64,000 nt of DNA, taken from NCBI GenBank assembly GCA_039679645.1, contig JBDKUO010000032.1:1-64000 (forward strand), in the 5' to 3' direction. This document shows positions 1 through 7,629 of the stretch, in pieces. Position numbers and translations under genes: made by a program. The DNA is from Armatimonadota bacterium. Lineage in GTDB: Bacteria > Armatimonadota > UBA5829. The notes beneath the pieces are model-generated. The model was given only the letters and a program-made list of their open reading frames with translations. It was not told where the DNA came from and ran no database searches. Each line of letters opens with the position of its first letter. The first letter of the stretch is position 1.

Positions 1-104
1 TGCGCTGGAAGAGGCACGGAATCGAGACAATCGCACATTTGCGCTCTGCAGTGCTTAATAAAAGAACTGGCAATATATTAGAGGCTGCCAAAATTGCAGC
101 GTGA
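1..104 (+). CDS. 3' end of a truncated coding region, possibly transposase-like
   Basis: The frame beginning at base 3 is open from the window edge to a TGA at 102-104 and would give 33 C-terminal residues. They include the stretch RWKRHGIETIAHLRS and end in KIAA. The Trp/Arg-rich tail with LRS is reminiscent of transposase C-termini (ISLre2/UPF0236-like), but the piece is too short to assign. The following gene is on the other strand, so this would be the end of a plus-strand gene lying outside the window. It could also be a chance open frame. Confidence 0.3.
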   Translation, partial: RWKRHGIETIAHLRSAVLNKRTGNILEAAKIAA

Positions 105-128
105 TTCCGTAAATCTGACATGCACCCT

Positions 129-383
129 TCAGATATATGTCTTATAGACGTCGTCGTGTTCGCGCACGTGCTCGTCCACTTTTACCCCCACGTTCTGCCC
201 TTCGTCCGCTTCATCAATAGGTTGATGTTCAAGCTCAATAGAGCCGACAACAACCTCAGCGTCTGTCGTATGTCCGACAAAGTGCAGCCTGTCGCCTTTG
301 TGCAGTTTTCCATGCTCGACAGCTATGGCAGCCACGCCGATCTTGTCATAGTAGTGCGTTACCTTGCCGATTTTCTCTTCCAT
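129..383 (-). CDS. EF-Tu domain 2-like small protein
   Basis: This 84-residue protein starts MEEKIGKVTHYYDKIGVAAI and resembles the beta-barrel domain 2 of translational GTPases. It matches the small stand-alone proteins usually annotated as translation elongation factor-like; the pattern of a VTHYYDKIGVA strand, LHKGDRLHF and a late VGVKV strand is typical. It has no GTPase domain, so it cannot act as an elongation factor itself. In other genomes the domain is linked to U32 peptidases, which are not present here. A purine-rich stretch (complement of cctcct) lies a few bases upstream of the ATG at 383. The role is unknown. Confidence 0.75.
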   Translation of the reverse strand: MEEKIGKVTHYYDKIGVAAIAVEHGKLHKGDRLHFVGHTTDAEVVVGSIELEHQPIDEADEGQNVGVKVDEHVREHDDVYKTYI

Positions 384-575
384 CCTATTTCCTCCTGCAG
401 CGGCATTACGGCATTGTAATACCCTTGGGGGCTGGGGGTAGAAACGCGAAGGATACCCTGCGGTTGAAACCGCGGCAACACCTATGCGTAGTCGGCCTTC
501 GCCGACTGGCGTCTTAGTGTCCGAAGGGACACTTTGTGTTTTTGTGGCCGTGAATTTATTCGCTGGGCATTTCCA
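384..575. repeat. Intergenic region with two short hairpins
   Basis: Two perfect hairpins stand side by side. GTCGGC-cttc-GCCGAC lies at 491-506 and AGTGTCC-gaag-GGACACT at 516-533, the second followed by a T-rich run on the plus strand. They sit downstream of the minus-strand PFL gene and upstream of the EF-Tu-like gene. They may be dispersed palindromes rather than terminators, because the T-rich side faces the wrong way for the minus-strand genes. Confidence 0.5.
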
Positions 576-1946
576 TTAATTATTTAAACTCGTCAGCGGC
601 GCTGGAATCCTTCCGGCCATTTTTACGAACGAATCTGAAGTGTCATTGGGTATGCGCATAATCGGTGATCCGCCAAACAGCCCTCCGAACACGGCTCTGT
701 CTCCTGCCTTCTTGCCGGGGACGGGTATGAGCCTGCATGAAGTGGTCTTTCTGTTGATGACGCCAATCGCCAATTCGTCCATAGTCAGAGCTGCGATAGT
801 CTCGGCGGATGTGTCGCCCGGCAGTACGACCATATCCAACCCTACCGAGCACACACTTGTCATCGCTTCCAGTTTTTCGATAGTCAAGTGGCCGTCTTCG
901 GCAGCTTTCGCGAGAGCTGAGTCCTCGGCGACGGGTATAAACGCGCCGGACAGACCTCCAACTGATGACGACGCAAACGCGCCGCCCTTCTTTACTGCGT
1001 CGTTAAGCATTGCTAGTGCAGCGGTCGTTCCCGGCCCGCCGACTTTAGGTATTCCCATAGCCTGGAAAATTTCGCCCACGCTGTCACCTACGTCAGGTGT
1101 CGGGGCAAGCGATAGGTCCACAATCCCAAACTCTGCGCCCACAGCCTTCGCCACCTCGCGGCCAATTAGCTCACCGCATCGAGTCACCCTGAAAGCAGTG
1201 CTCTTTATCTCTTCGGCAATGCAGCCCAGATCACAGTCCGGGTTTGACTGCCGGAGTCTTTCTATCGCTCGCTTTACCACTCCCGGTCCGCTGACGCCGA
1301 TATTGATCACGGTCTCAGGCTCGCCGATCCCCTTATATGCTCCCGCCATGAACGGATTGTCCTCGGGCATGTTTGCAAAGACACTGAGCTTGCAGCATCC
1401 GAAACCATCAGCTTCGGCTGTCTTTTGGGCTATTTCTTTTATGATGTGACCCAGCAGGAGTACAGCGTTTACGTTGATTCCGGCCTTAGTCGATGCGGCA
1501 TTGACCGATGCGCAGAGTCGAGTGGTCTGAGAAAGCGCATCCGGCAGGCTTTCGATCAAAGCCTTGTCGGATATGGTCATGCCTTTCTGGACCATTGCAG
1601 AGTATCCGCCAATTATATCGATTCCGGCTTCTTCAGCGGCCTTATCGAGTGTATGAGCCACCTGCAGGAGTTCATCCTTGCCGTGCCCGGCCATTACGTC
1701 TGCGATGGGGCTTATCGCGACGCGTTTGTTTACTATAGGAATACCGTAGCGAGCAGAAATCGTCCGGCATGCCGGGATCAGAGGCTTCGCATGGGTTACA
1801 ATTTTTTTGCGTATAAGTTTACAGGCGGTGTCTATATTACGGTCGGCGCAATCGAAGAGGTCTATGCCCATGTTGACTGCGCGCACGTCCAGCTTCTCGC
1901 TCTGCAGCATTTCTATAATTTGAAGGGTTTCATCAAGTCCGATCAT
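576..1946 (-). CDS. PFL family protein (UPF0210/DUF711)
   Basis: A 456-residue cytosolic protein of full family length. It is recognisable from the N-terminal IGLDETLQIIEML and the internal NMGIDLFDC, INIGVSGPGVV and KVGGPGTTAAL segments. The family is distantly related in fold to pyruvate formate-lyase-type enzymes but lacks an established reaction. It is almost always paired with an ACT-domain protein, as it is here: its ATG overlaps the stop of the upstream ACT gene by four bases (ATGA), implying translational coupling. The pairing suggests that a small-molecule ligand, probably an amino acid, controls it. That last step is inference. Confidence 0.88.
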   Translation of the reverse strand: MIGLDETLQIIEMLQSEKLDVRAVNMGIDLFDCADRNIDTACKLIRKKIVTHAKPLIPACRTISARYGIPIVNKRVAISPIADVMAGHGKDELLQVAHTLDKAAEEAGIDIIGGYSAMVQKGMTISDKALIESLPDALSQTTRLCASVNAASTKAGINVNAVLLLGHIIKEIAQKTAEADGFGCCKLSVFANMPEDNPFMAGAYKGIGEPETVINIGVSGPGVVKRAIERLRQSNPDCDLGCIAEEIKSTAFRVTRCGELIGREVAKAVGAEFGIVDLSLAPTPDVGDSVGEIFQAMGIPKVGGPGTTAALAMLNDAVKKGGAFASSSVGGLSGAFIPVAEDSALAKAAEDGHLTIEKLEAMTSVCSVGLDMVVLPGDTSAETIAALTMDELAIGVINRKTTSCRLIPVPGKKAGDRAVFGGLFGGSPIMRIPNDTSDSFVKMAGRIPAPLTSLNN

Positions 1947-2515
1947 ACTTCCTGCCTCTGCAAATCCATTACTGGCCGAACGTTCAATGTGGCCTGGAAT
2001 ATGTTCTCATGCTGGAGATGAGCAACGATTCCAAACTCCTCACCTACGTTTTCTAATCCGGCCTGTAAATCTTCAATATCGATACCTGCAGGTACGGAAA
2101 CCTGCGCCAGCATGAGGAGAATACCTTCGTGCACATAGCAGTAGAAGTCGTCTACGTTCACATTTCTGTCGGCGAGATAGCCGGTTGTGCGAGTGATAAT
2201 ACCCTTGTGGTCTCTGCCCTGCATGCTGAGCGTGAAATGTTCAGCAGGGCCCGTATCGCATACAACAGGCTCGACATATGGCCTCACGTTGACTGCAAAC
2301 TCGCCGACTCCGCCGTTACGCTCTATAGCCCGCCTTATCTCCGATTGCGTCCGTTCATCGGGCATTTGTGCTGAGATGATGAGAGTGAAGTAGCCGCGCA
2401 CAACTGTCTGGCTTAGGTAGGTGATGTTGCCGTCGATGCCGGTAATTGCCGAGCTTACGTCACGAACGATCCCGATTCGGTCCCGCGCCATCACGGTGAC
2501 GATGTAGTCGCGCAT
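1943..2515 (-). CDS. Double ACT-domain regulatory protein
   Basis: 190 residues. Two ACT domains are visible: roughly residues 3-75, starting IVTVMARDRIGIVRDVSSAI, and residues 90-170, starting LSMQGRDHKGIITRTTGYLA. Each shows the beta-alpha-beta pattern with a conserved GI turn used for amino-acid binding. The usual partner of PFL-family proteins (UPF0237) is a single ACT domain of about 90 residues, so this is a tandem, GcvR-like version. It overlaps the downstream PFL gene by four bases. The ligand is unknown. Confidence 0.82.
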   Translation of the reverse strand: MRDYIVTVMARDRIGIVRDVSSAITGIDGNITYLSQTVVRGYFTLIISAQMPDERTQSEIRRAIERNGGVGEFAVNVRPYVEPVVCDTGPAEHFTLSMQGRDHKGIITRTTGYLADRNVNVDDFYCYVHEGILLMLAQVSVPAGIDIEDLQAGLENVGEEFGIVAHLQHENIFQATLNVRPVMDLQRQEV

Positions 2516-2648
2516 TTTTCCTCCGAAAATAGCTGAGAGCTGAGAGTGGAGAGCATAGAGCCCAGACTCATAATCGCTCAGTATATATCGAGGTTATTGT
2601 ATCAGAACAAATGCGCGAAATCCAAATAATCAATCCAAAATACTAAAT
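2516..2648. repeat. Heptamer repeat array upstream of the ACT/PFL pair
   Basis: Bases 2532-2566 read as five consecutive 7-base units: gctgaga, gctgaga, gtggaga, gcataga, gcccaga. The rest is A/T-rich, including several aaatact/aaatcta-like 7-mers near 2627-2658. No open frame of note is present. Confidence 0.6.
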
Positions 2649-3086
2649 CTAAAATGTAATGCGGTCCAGCGGGTACTTGTGCGAGTCCATCAGCATGAGT
2701 TCTTTGGGCTTTACGACGATCACGACATATTCCGGGTCCGTTTTCCCGCCGGGAAAGTATTCTTTGAGCATATCGCTCCAGAACCGGTCTCTCAGAGCCT
2801 GGTCGTCAGAAACACTTGCATGGCCTTTTATAAGGGCATAGCTCCACCCGATCACATTGCCTTCGGTCTTTGTCCAGAAAGCGGTGACTTCCGGGTTTGC
2901 CTCAATTTGTTTGATCTTCAGAAGACTGCGGCCCGTGATGAAATAGATCGTGAAATCATCATCCACACCCGCAGTCCACATAGTCCTGGGGTGTGGAAAT
3001 CCTTCGCTGTCGATCGTCATGAAAACAGCATTAACCGCCGAGTCGATCAACGCTTTTGCGCGTGACTTTATGTCTTGATCATTCAT
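2649..3086 (-). CDS. Pyridoxamine 5'-phosphate oxidase-like (general stress protein 26-type) protein
   Basis: The start chosen is the ATG at 3086 (MNDQDIKSRAKALIDSAVN), because GGAGGAG lies 7 bases upstream; an in-frame start at 3134 has no such site. This gives 145 residues. The split-barrel flavin-binding fold is indicated by FMTIDSEGFPHPRTMW, FTIYFITGRSLLKIKQIEA and WSYALIKGHASVSDD. Members of this group bind FMN or F420 and are often stress-induced; the substrate cannot be told from sequence. It lies 54 bases downstream of the antiporter gene on the same strand and may be co-transcribed with it. Confidence 0.8.
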   Translation of the reverse strand: MNDQDIKSRAKALIDSAVNAVFMTIDSEGFPHPRTMWTAGVDDDFTIYFITGRSLLKIKQIEANPEVTAFWTKTEGNVIGWSYALIKGHASVSDDQALRDRFWSDMLKEYFPGGKTDPEYVVIVVKPKELMLMDSHKYPLDRITF

Positions 3087-3140
3087 GATCCGTCTCCTCC
3101 AAGGGTTGAGTGGGTCACTTCTTGATTCCCACAATCGCCC

Positions 3141-4520
3141 TTATTTATTCATGGAGGCGGACTCGTCTGCTGCACGTTGGCTTCTTGATCTTCTTTCAAT
3201 GCTCCATTTTAGGACCGGCGGGGTTATCATTGTCGTAAGCACAACCATTATGACAACCGCCGAATAGGTTGCATGATTGACCACTCGCATTCCATCCAGC
3301 ACCAGCTTGCTGCCTATCGATGCGAATATGAGACCGACTTCGCCTCGAGGAATCATCCCGATTCCTATCGAGACCCTATCGAGCCCCTTTTGCAAGACGC
3401 CCAGTCCGCAGACCTGTTTGCCGAGTATCGCAGCAAGCGTAAGCACCCCGGCAAAGACAAGCACTTCCGGATTTGCGAATGTGCGCAGGTCAACGTTGGC
3501 TCCCATCCTGACGAAGAATATCGGCACCAGGAACCCGGCGATGGGCGCAATTAGCTCATCTACAGAATGCTCACCGCGCTCGGTAAAGTCCCGCCAGTGG
3601 ATTTCGTCCATGATGAGACCGGCAGCGAAAGCTCCGACTATCGGAGCCAGGTCTATCTGAGCGGCAAGGTATGCGAAACCGAAACAGATTCCGAGCGCAG
3701 TTGCCAGCAGCAGCCCTTCAGCTTTGAATCGCGAAGCAATATTGAAAACGCGTGGGGCAAGTTTTGCTCCGATAAAGAGCGCGCCAAAGAGGAACAGCAT
3801 AGCTTTCAGCACTATCCACAAAATGGAGATGCTGGACATTTTTGCGCCTGTGGCTGCTGCAGTTATGATCCCGCTTATGACCGCCAGTATTACAAGTCCC
3901 TGAACATCGTCAATAACCGCGGCTCCAAGAATGATACGAGCCTCAGGTGTCTGGACGCGTCCGAGGTCTCTAAGCACTCTGGCTGTGATCCCGACGCTGG
4001 TTGCGCAGAGTGTGGCTCCTATGAAGATATGCGCATAAACGCTTTCCAGCGGCAGAAAGAATGATGCTACGCCCCATCCCAGAAAGAAAGGCGCAATGAC
4101 TCCGAGGGTTGCCACTACCAGTGATGATGCGCCGACTTTCATCATCTTGTTGAGGTCGGATTCCAATCCCACTTGAAACAGAAGCAGCATCACACCAATT
4201 TCTGATAGTATCTCAACGCTCATGTCGGTTTTTATGAACTCGACACTGTGGAAACCGATAAGGTAGAGATTGCCTACAATAATACCGAAGATGAGTTCGC
4301 CCAGGACGGCCGGCTGGCCAATGCGGACCATGACATCGCCGCCGATTTTTGCGGCAACTAAGATCACGATCAGCGCAAGGAGCACGCGAGGCAGTTCAAG
4401 ACTTGCATCGTCTCCATGGCCGCTCGACGCGTGAGCGATGCAGCTTGTCAGACATAATACGACTATTGCGATTACAAGCAGACGAATTAGAGTGCCGCGG
4501 CCGGTTTTGAAGTTTTTCAT
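3141..4520 (-). CDS. Cation:proton antiporter (CPA2/KefB-type)
   Basis: 459 residues with an N-terminal hydrophobic signal or first helix, then about 12 membrane segments typical of Na+/H+ or K+/H+ exchangers. Key pieces are the unwound-helix region ATSVGITARVLRDLG and the ion-binding helix ILGAAVIDDVQGLVILAV, whose Asp-Asp pair is typical of electrogenic exchangers. There is a late gating helix GMIPRGEVGLIFASIG. The protein ends without a C-terminal TrkA-N or TrkA-C regulatory domain, so it is the short, unregulated form. It acts in the inner membrane in pH or cation homeostasis; ion specificity cannot be read. Confidence 0.88.
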   Translation of the reverse strand: MKNFKTGRGTLIRLLVIAIVVLCLTSCIAHASSGHGDDASLELPRVLLALIVILVAAKIGGDVMVRIGQPAVLGELIFGIIVGNLYLIGFHSVEFIKTDMSVEILSEIGVMLLLFQVGLESDLNKMMKVGASSLVVATLGVIAPFFLGWGVASFFLPLESVYAHIFIGATLCATSVGITARVLRDLGRVQTPEARIILGAAVIDDVQGLVILAVISGIITAAATGAKMSSISILWIVLKAMLFLFGALFIGAKLAPRVFNIASRFKAEGLLLATALGICFGFAYLAAQIDLAPIVGAFAAGLIMDEIHWRDFTERGEHSVDELIAPIAGFLVPIFFVRMGANVDLRTFANPEVLVFAGVLTLAAILGKQVCGLGVLQKGLDRVSIGIGMIPRGEVGLIFASIGSKLVLDGMRVVNHATYSAVVIMVVLTTMITPPVLKWSIERRSRSQRAADESASMNK

Positions 4521-4918
4521 GTTTACCTCTCAAAGATTCGATGACCCGAAAACCGTCTTTGTATATCGGGCATCGTCGCCTTGTGTGCCGGGCACCTTTT
4601 GCGGAACAGAGTCTCAACTCGGTTGATTTCTCCGTGTCCTGTCTATATATTATATGTATTATATGGGAATGATGCTTTGTCCTTCGCAATTAAGCACCAG
4701 GATAAGCGCAATTCTTTTTGCCGGTTGTAGTATAAAATTATCGTCTTACCCTCTACCGGTGTTGGATTGTTCCCGATATAATGGGTTGTATAGACTCGGG
4801 GTGTAAAGTCAAGCCCTAATTTGGAGTAGTTTTTGTAGTGCTGGTGGGCGTGCCAAAGTGTTCGCCTTCCAGATGGGTGTCGAGAGACGTGTTCTTTGAC
4901 AATCTAAGACGGTGCTAT
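4521..4918. other. Intergenic region between the antiporter and the IS110 transposase
   Basis: 398 bases without a convincing gene. On the minus strand, just upstream of the antiporter ATG, a GATG-CCCGA...TCGGG-t-CATC stem-loop spans about 4539-4573. A TATAAT-like box lies further up near 4655. The part right of about 4800 presumably belongs to the downstream end of the insertion sequence. I could not match the leader to a known riboswitch. Confidence 0.35.
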
Positions 4919-6560
4919 TTAATCCCTGTGGACTCGGAACGCTCTTTTGGCTTGCCGACGCCTGGTGATATGTCGCACGAGTTCACCCTGGGTCATGTCT
5001 TTGGGTGACGGATTTTCGGCGCGGTCCTCCTTTCTTTGGTCGGGAGTCTTGTAGAGCACACCTTTATGCAGCAGATTGAAGATGAGCCTTACAAGCTTGC
5101 GAGCACATAAGACACACGCTCTCTTGTGGTGGTGGGTGGTCGACTCGCGATATTTGGTCTTGTAGAATCGGGCAAACTCGTCGTTATGTGTTCTCAGAGA
5201 GTTTGCCGCCTCGACCAGATAATAGCGGAGATACTTGTTTCCGGCACGGCTCATAGGAGTGTCATCCGAGTCGAACTCGCCGGACTGGTTCTTTTTCCAG
5301 ACGATGGACGCAAACTTTGCAAGGGCGGAGTCTGAGTCAAAGCGTCTGACGTCTTGGATTTCGGCAATGATTCCGGCTGTAAAGACGGGGCCCAGGCCGG
5401 GGACCGAAAGGAGAATAGTCGCATAGCTATTGAATGCAGCGAGCTCTTTCGCAATTGCTTTGTCGACGGCGTCGATCTGGCGCTCAAAGAACCTTATGTT
5501 CTCCAGCGTCATTGCAAGCACAAGATTCACCGGGTTGGAAAGGCATTTGTTGAGTCGGTATGAGTTCCTCGCGGCATTTCTTACCGCGTTGGCGACTTGT
5601 TCGGGGTCGGCAAAGGAGTTTTTGCTCTTCTCGATTAGGAACGCGGCAAGGTCTTCAATTGAGGCTTCGGCAATTTCATCGACTGTGAGGAACTCCATAA
5701 GCAGCGCGCTCGAAGTCGCGCCAAACGGGTCCGAGAACGGTTTCTCTTGTCGAAACGCCGAAAACTTGAGAAACAGGTTCGTAAGGAAGCGGTTCTTTTC
5801 GGAAGTAACTGATTGTGCAAGTTGAAACCGATGTCTGGTGAGCTTTTGCAAAGCGAGATATTTCTCATCAATTAGCAGGGGCTTTGGAGGCTTTCTGAAA
5901 CGAAGAAACTCGGCGATCATGAGAGCGTCAAGAGGGTCCGTCTTCGGAATATCTGGATATATCTTCTTGAACTTCGCGACCTGCCGGGCATTGAGATTAT
6001 GAACATTGGCGTCGAGACCGGCAAGTCCGGGATGTGATCGCAGTGTTTCGACAAGAGCCGTCCAGAGATTTCCGGTGGCCTCCATCCCAATTTCGATCTT
6101 ATCTATTTTGAGCTTGGAGACGACTCCGTTAATTCTCTCAATGAGTAAATCAACACCGAGAGGATTGTGAGGAAAGCTGAACCGTTTGACCGGTTCCGTC
6201 GTATCATCGAGTTTGAAAGCCACCGCGACGTTCTTGAGCGAAAGGTCCAGGCCAACATAAAGGGTAGACATCAGGCACCGCCTTAAAGAAAGTAGCTATC
6301 TGGGCTCCTGTCATCTTTTGCATCAACAGCCTCGCGGATCAGAACTGGCGTCCCGGCTTGGGATTCGGGTCTCATCGACACACCCCGCCTGCTGCGCGGG
6401 CAATGGACCGGCCGTTCATCTCGGGTGTAAGAAGTAACAAAAGACCAGGGGTAGCAGTCTAAAGCGAACGGTCAAAGCCGCAAGGAGAACCAGCCGTTCC
6501 CTGATAGCTCTTAACTATTTTGACAGGAGCCAAGCGTTCGGGCAACTCCTGCAACAGATA
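4800..6560 (-). mobile_element. IS110-family insertion sequence (ends approximate)
   Basis: A single IS110-type transposase gene with non-coding flanks of about 120 bases on its downstream side and up to about 300 bases on its upstream side. IS110 elements lack terminal inverted repeats and usually leave no target duplication, so the ends cannot be fixed from one copy. In the IS110 subgroup the bridge RNA is encoded in the longer non-coding end next to the transposase start, which here would be about 6272-6560. The element separates unrelated genes. Confidence 0.7.
4919..6271 (-). CDS. IS110-family transposase
   Basis: 450 residues, apparently intact. The N-terminal RuvC-like DEDD domain shows the first Asp in YVGLDLSLKN, the Glu in EIGMEATGNLW and the paired Asp in PKTDPLDALMIAEF. 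The C-terminal Transposase_20 domain begins near LLSVPGLGPVFTAGII and contains the probable nucleophilic serine in PMSRAGNKYLRYYLV, followed by the usual KRACVLCARKLVRLI helix. These enzymes recombine DNA guided by a bridge RNA encoded in the element's non-coding end. The ATG is at 6271. Being full length, the gene could still be active. Confidence 0.93.
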   Translation of the reverse strand: MSTLYVGLDLSLKNVAVAFKLDDTTEPVKRFSFPHNPLGVDLLIERINGVVSKLKIDKIEIGMEATGNLWTALVETLRSHPGLAGLDANVHNLNARQVAKFKKIYPDIPKTDPLDALMIAEFLRFRKPPKPLLIDEKYLALQKLTRHRFQLAQSVTSEKNRFLTNLFLKFSAFRQEKPFSDPFGATSSALLMEFLTVDEIAEASIEDLAAFLIEKSKNSFADPEQVANAVRNAARNSYRLNKCLSNPVNLVLAMTLENIRFFERQIDAVDKAIAKELAAFNSYATILLSVPGLGPVFTAGIIAEIQDVRRFDSDSALAKFASIVWKKNQSGEFDSDDTPMSRAGNKYLRYYLVEAANSLRTHNDEFARFYKTKYRESTTHHHKRACVLCARKLVRLIFNLLHKGVLYKTPDQRKEDRAENPSPKDMTQGELVRHITRRRQAKRAFRVHRD

Positions 6561-6601
6561 GTGCCCGAACAAGAATGATTATACGAGGAGTATGAATTTG
6601 C
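6272..6601. other. Non-coding end of the IS110 element, candidate bridge-RNA region
   Basis: 330 bases between the transposase start and the GH130 gene. It contains no coding frame but has several self-complementary pieces. The most obvious is GTTCGGGCA (about 6536-6544) against TGCCCGAAC (about 6562-6570). A purine-rich ribosome binding stretch for the next gene (acgaggag) lies near 6583-6590. The right border of the insertion sequence must fall somewhere inside this stretch. Confidence 0.4.
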
Positions 6602-7567
6602 ATGGAGGCATCATATATGCCAATGAGGCTGGGCAGAGATGTTGTCGAGCGGTGGTATAAAAATCCGATCATTACGCTCGAACATGTTCCCTTTGCTTGC
6701 AATACGGTCTTCAACGCCGCTGCAACCAAGTTTGGGGACGAATATATACTGCTTCTGAGAATTGAAGACCTTGCGGGTCGGTCTGTATTCGCGCTTGCAA
6801 GGAGTGAAGACGGATATCATTTCAGCGTGGACCCTCAACCTGCGCTTGAGCCGTCCAAAGTGGAGCCGTTCCGTTCGTATGAGCGGCGGGGTATCGAAGA
6901 CCCCCGCATCACATATCTGGAGGGCGAGTATTACATTATGTATACCGCCTACTCCAGATACGGCGCGCGCCTTGCTCTGTGCAAGACGAGTGATTTTAAG
7001 AACTTTGAAAGGCTCGGGCTGATCTCAGAGCCGGAAAATAAGGACGGCTGCCTGTTTCCGCGCAAGATCAAGGGACGATATGTCCGGCTCGACAGGCCAT
7101 ATGGCGGCGGGATCGGCAATATATGGCTCTCTTATTCGGACGACCTTCTGCATTGGGGCGACTCCGAGGTTGTCATGACCACACGCGGCGGTTTCTGGGA
7201 TTCGGACCGTATCGGCGCATGCGCCCCTCCCATTGAGACTGAGCAGGGTTGGCTCGATATATATCACGGCGTAAAGAATACCAGCGCCGGCCCCATATAC
7301 AGAATGGGCGCGGCCTTGCTCGATCTAGAGAACCCCGCTAAGGTTCTCTGCCGAAGCGCTGTCCCTATTCTGACTCCACGCGAGTATTATGAGCGTGTAG
7401 GTGATGTGGGCAATGTTGTGTTCTCATGCGGAGCAATATTGGAGGACGGCGGCAAACTCAAGATTTACTATGGCGCAGCCGACACCTGTATTTGTCTTGG
7501 TTTTGCCGATGTTAACATGCTCATAGACAGGTGCCGCACAGATACAGATGGAGAAGACCTGGAGTAA
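6602..7567 (+). CDS. GH130 family glycoside phosphorylase
   Basis: 321 residues forming a five-bladed beta-propeller typical of mannoside phosphorylases and related GH130 enzymes. The family hallmark GIEDPR lies at residues 97-102, and further blades include TAYSRYGARLALCKT, NIWLSYSDDLLHWG and WLDIYHGVK near the phosphate site. Such enzymes cleave beta-mannosidic bonds by phosphorolysis in the cytosol, yielding mannose 1-phosphate. Exact linkage specificity is not readable. The ATG at 6602 is used, but the ATG at 6617 has a better placed GGAGGC and may be the true start. It stands alone between the insertion sequence and a terminator. Confidence 0.85.
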   Translation: MEASYMPMRLGRDVVERWYKNPIITLEHVPFACNTVFNAAATKFGDEYILLLRIEDLAGRSVFALARSEDGYHFSVDPQPALEPSKVEPFRSYERRGIEDPRITYLEGEYYIMYTAYSRYGARLALCKTSDFKNFERLGLISEPENKDGCLFPRKIKGRYVRLDRPYGGGIGNIWLSYSDDLLHWGDSEVVMTTRGGFWDSDRIGACAPPIETEQGWLDIYHGVKNTSAGPIYRMGAALLDLENPAKVLCRSAVPILTPREYYERVGDVGNVVFSCGAILEDGGKLKIYYGAADTCICLGFADVNMLIDRCRTDTDGEDLE

Positions 7568-7590
7568 AAATCAATAACACATAAATGTGG

Positions 7591-7627
7591 AAAGTGGAAA
7601 GCGAGCGATCGCTTTCCACTTTTTGTT
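7591..7627. terminator. Strong terminator between GH130 and the hydrogenase operon
   Basis: AGTGGAAAGCGA (7593-7604), loop GCGA and TCGCTTTCCACT (7609-7620) form a perfect 12-bp stem. It is extended by A-T pairs and followed by a T-rich run (ttttgtttttt) on the plus strand and an A-rich run on the other side. It lies between two convergent genes and can serve both. Confidence 0.85.
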
Positions 7628-7629
7628 TT

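Noticed and set aside
640-1449. 269-codon plus-strand frame
   Set aside because: It is antisense to the PFL-family gene, which has the conserved protein sequence.
2532-2566. Heptamer arrays as CRISPR or direct-repeat att sites
   Set aside because: Units are only seven bases and degenerate, with no spacers.
4521-4760. Known riboswitch upstream of the antiporter
   Set aside because: I compared it by eye with TPP, SAM, c-di-AMP and c-di-GMP consensus pieces and found no match.
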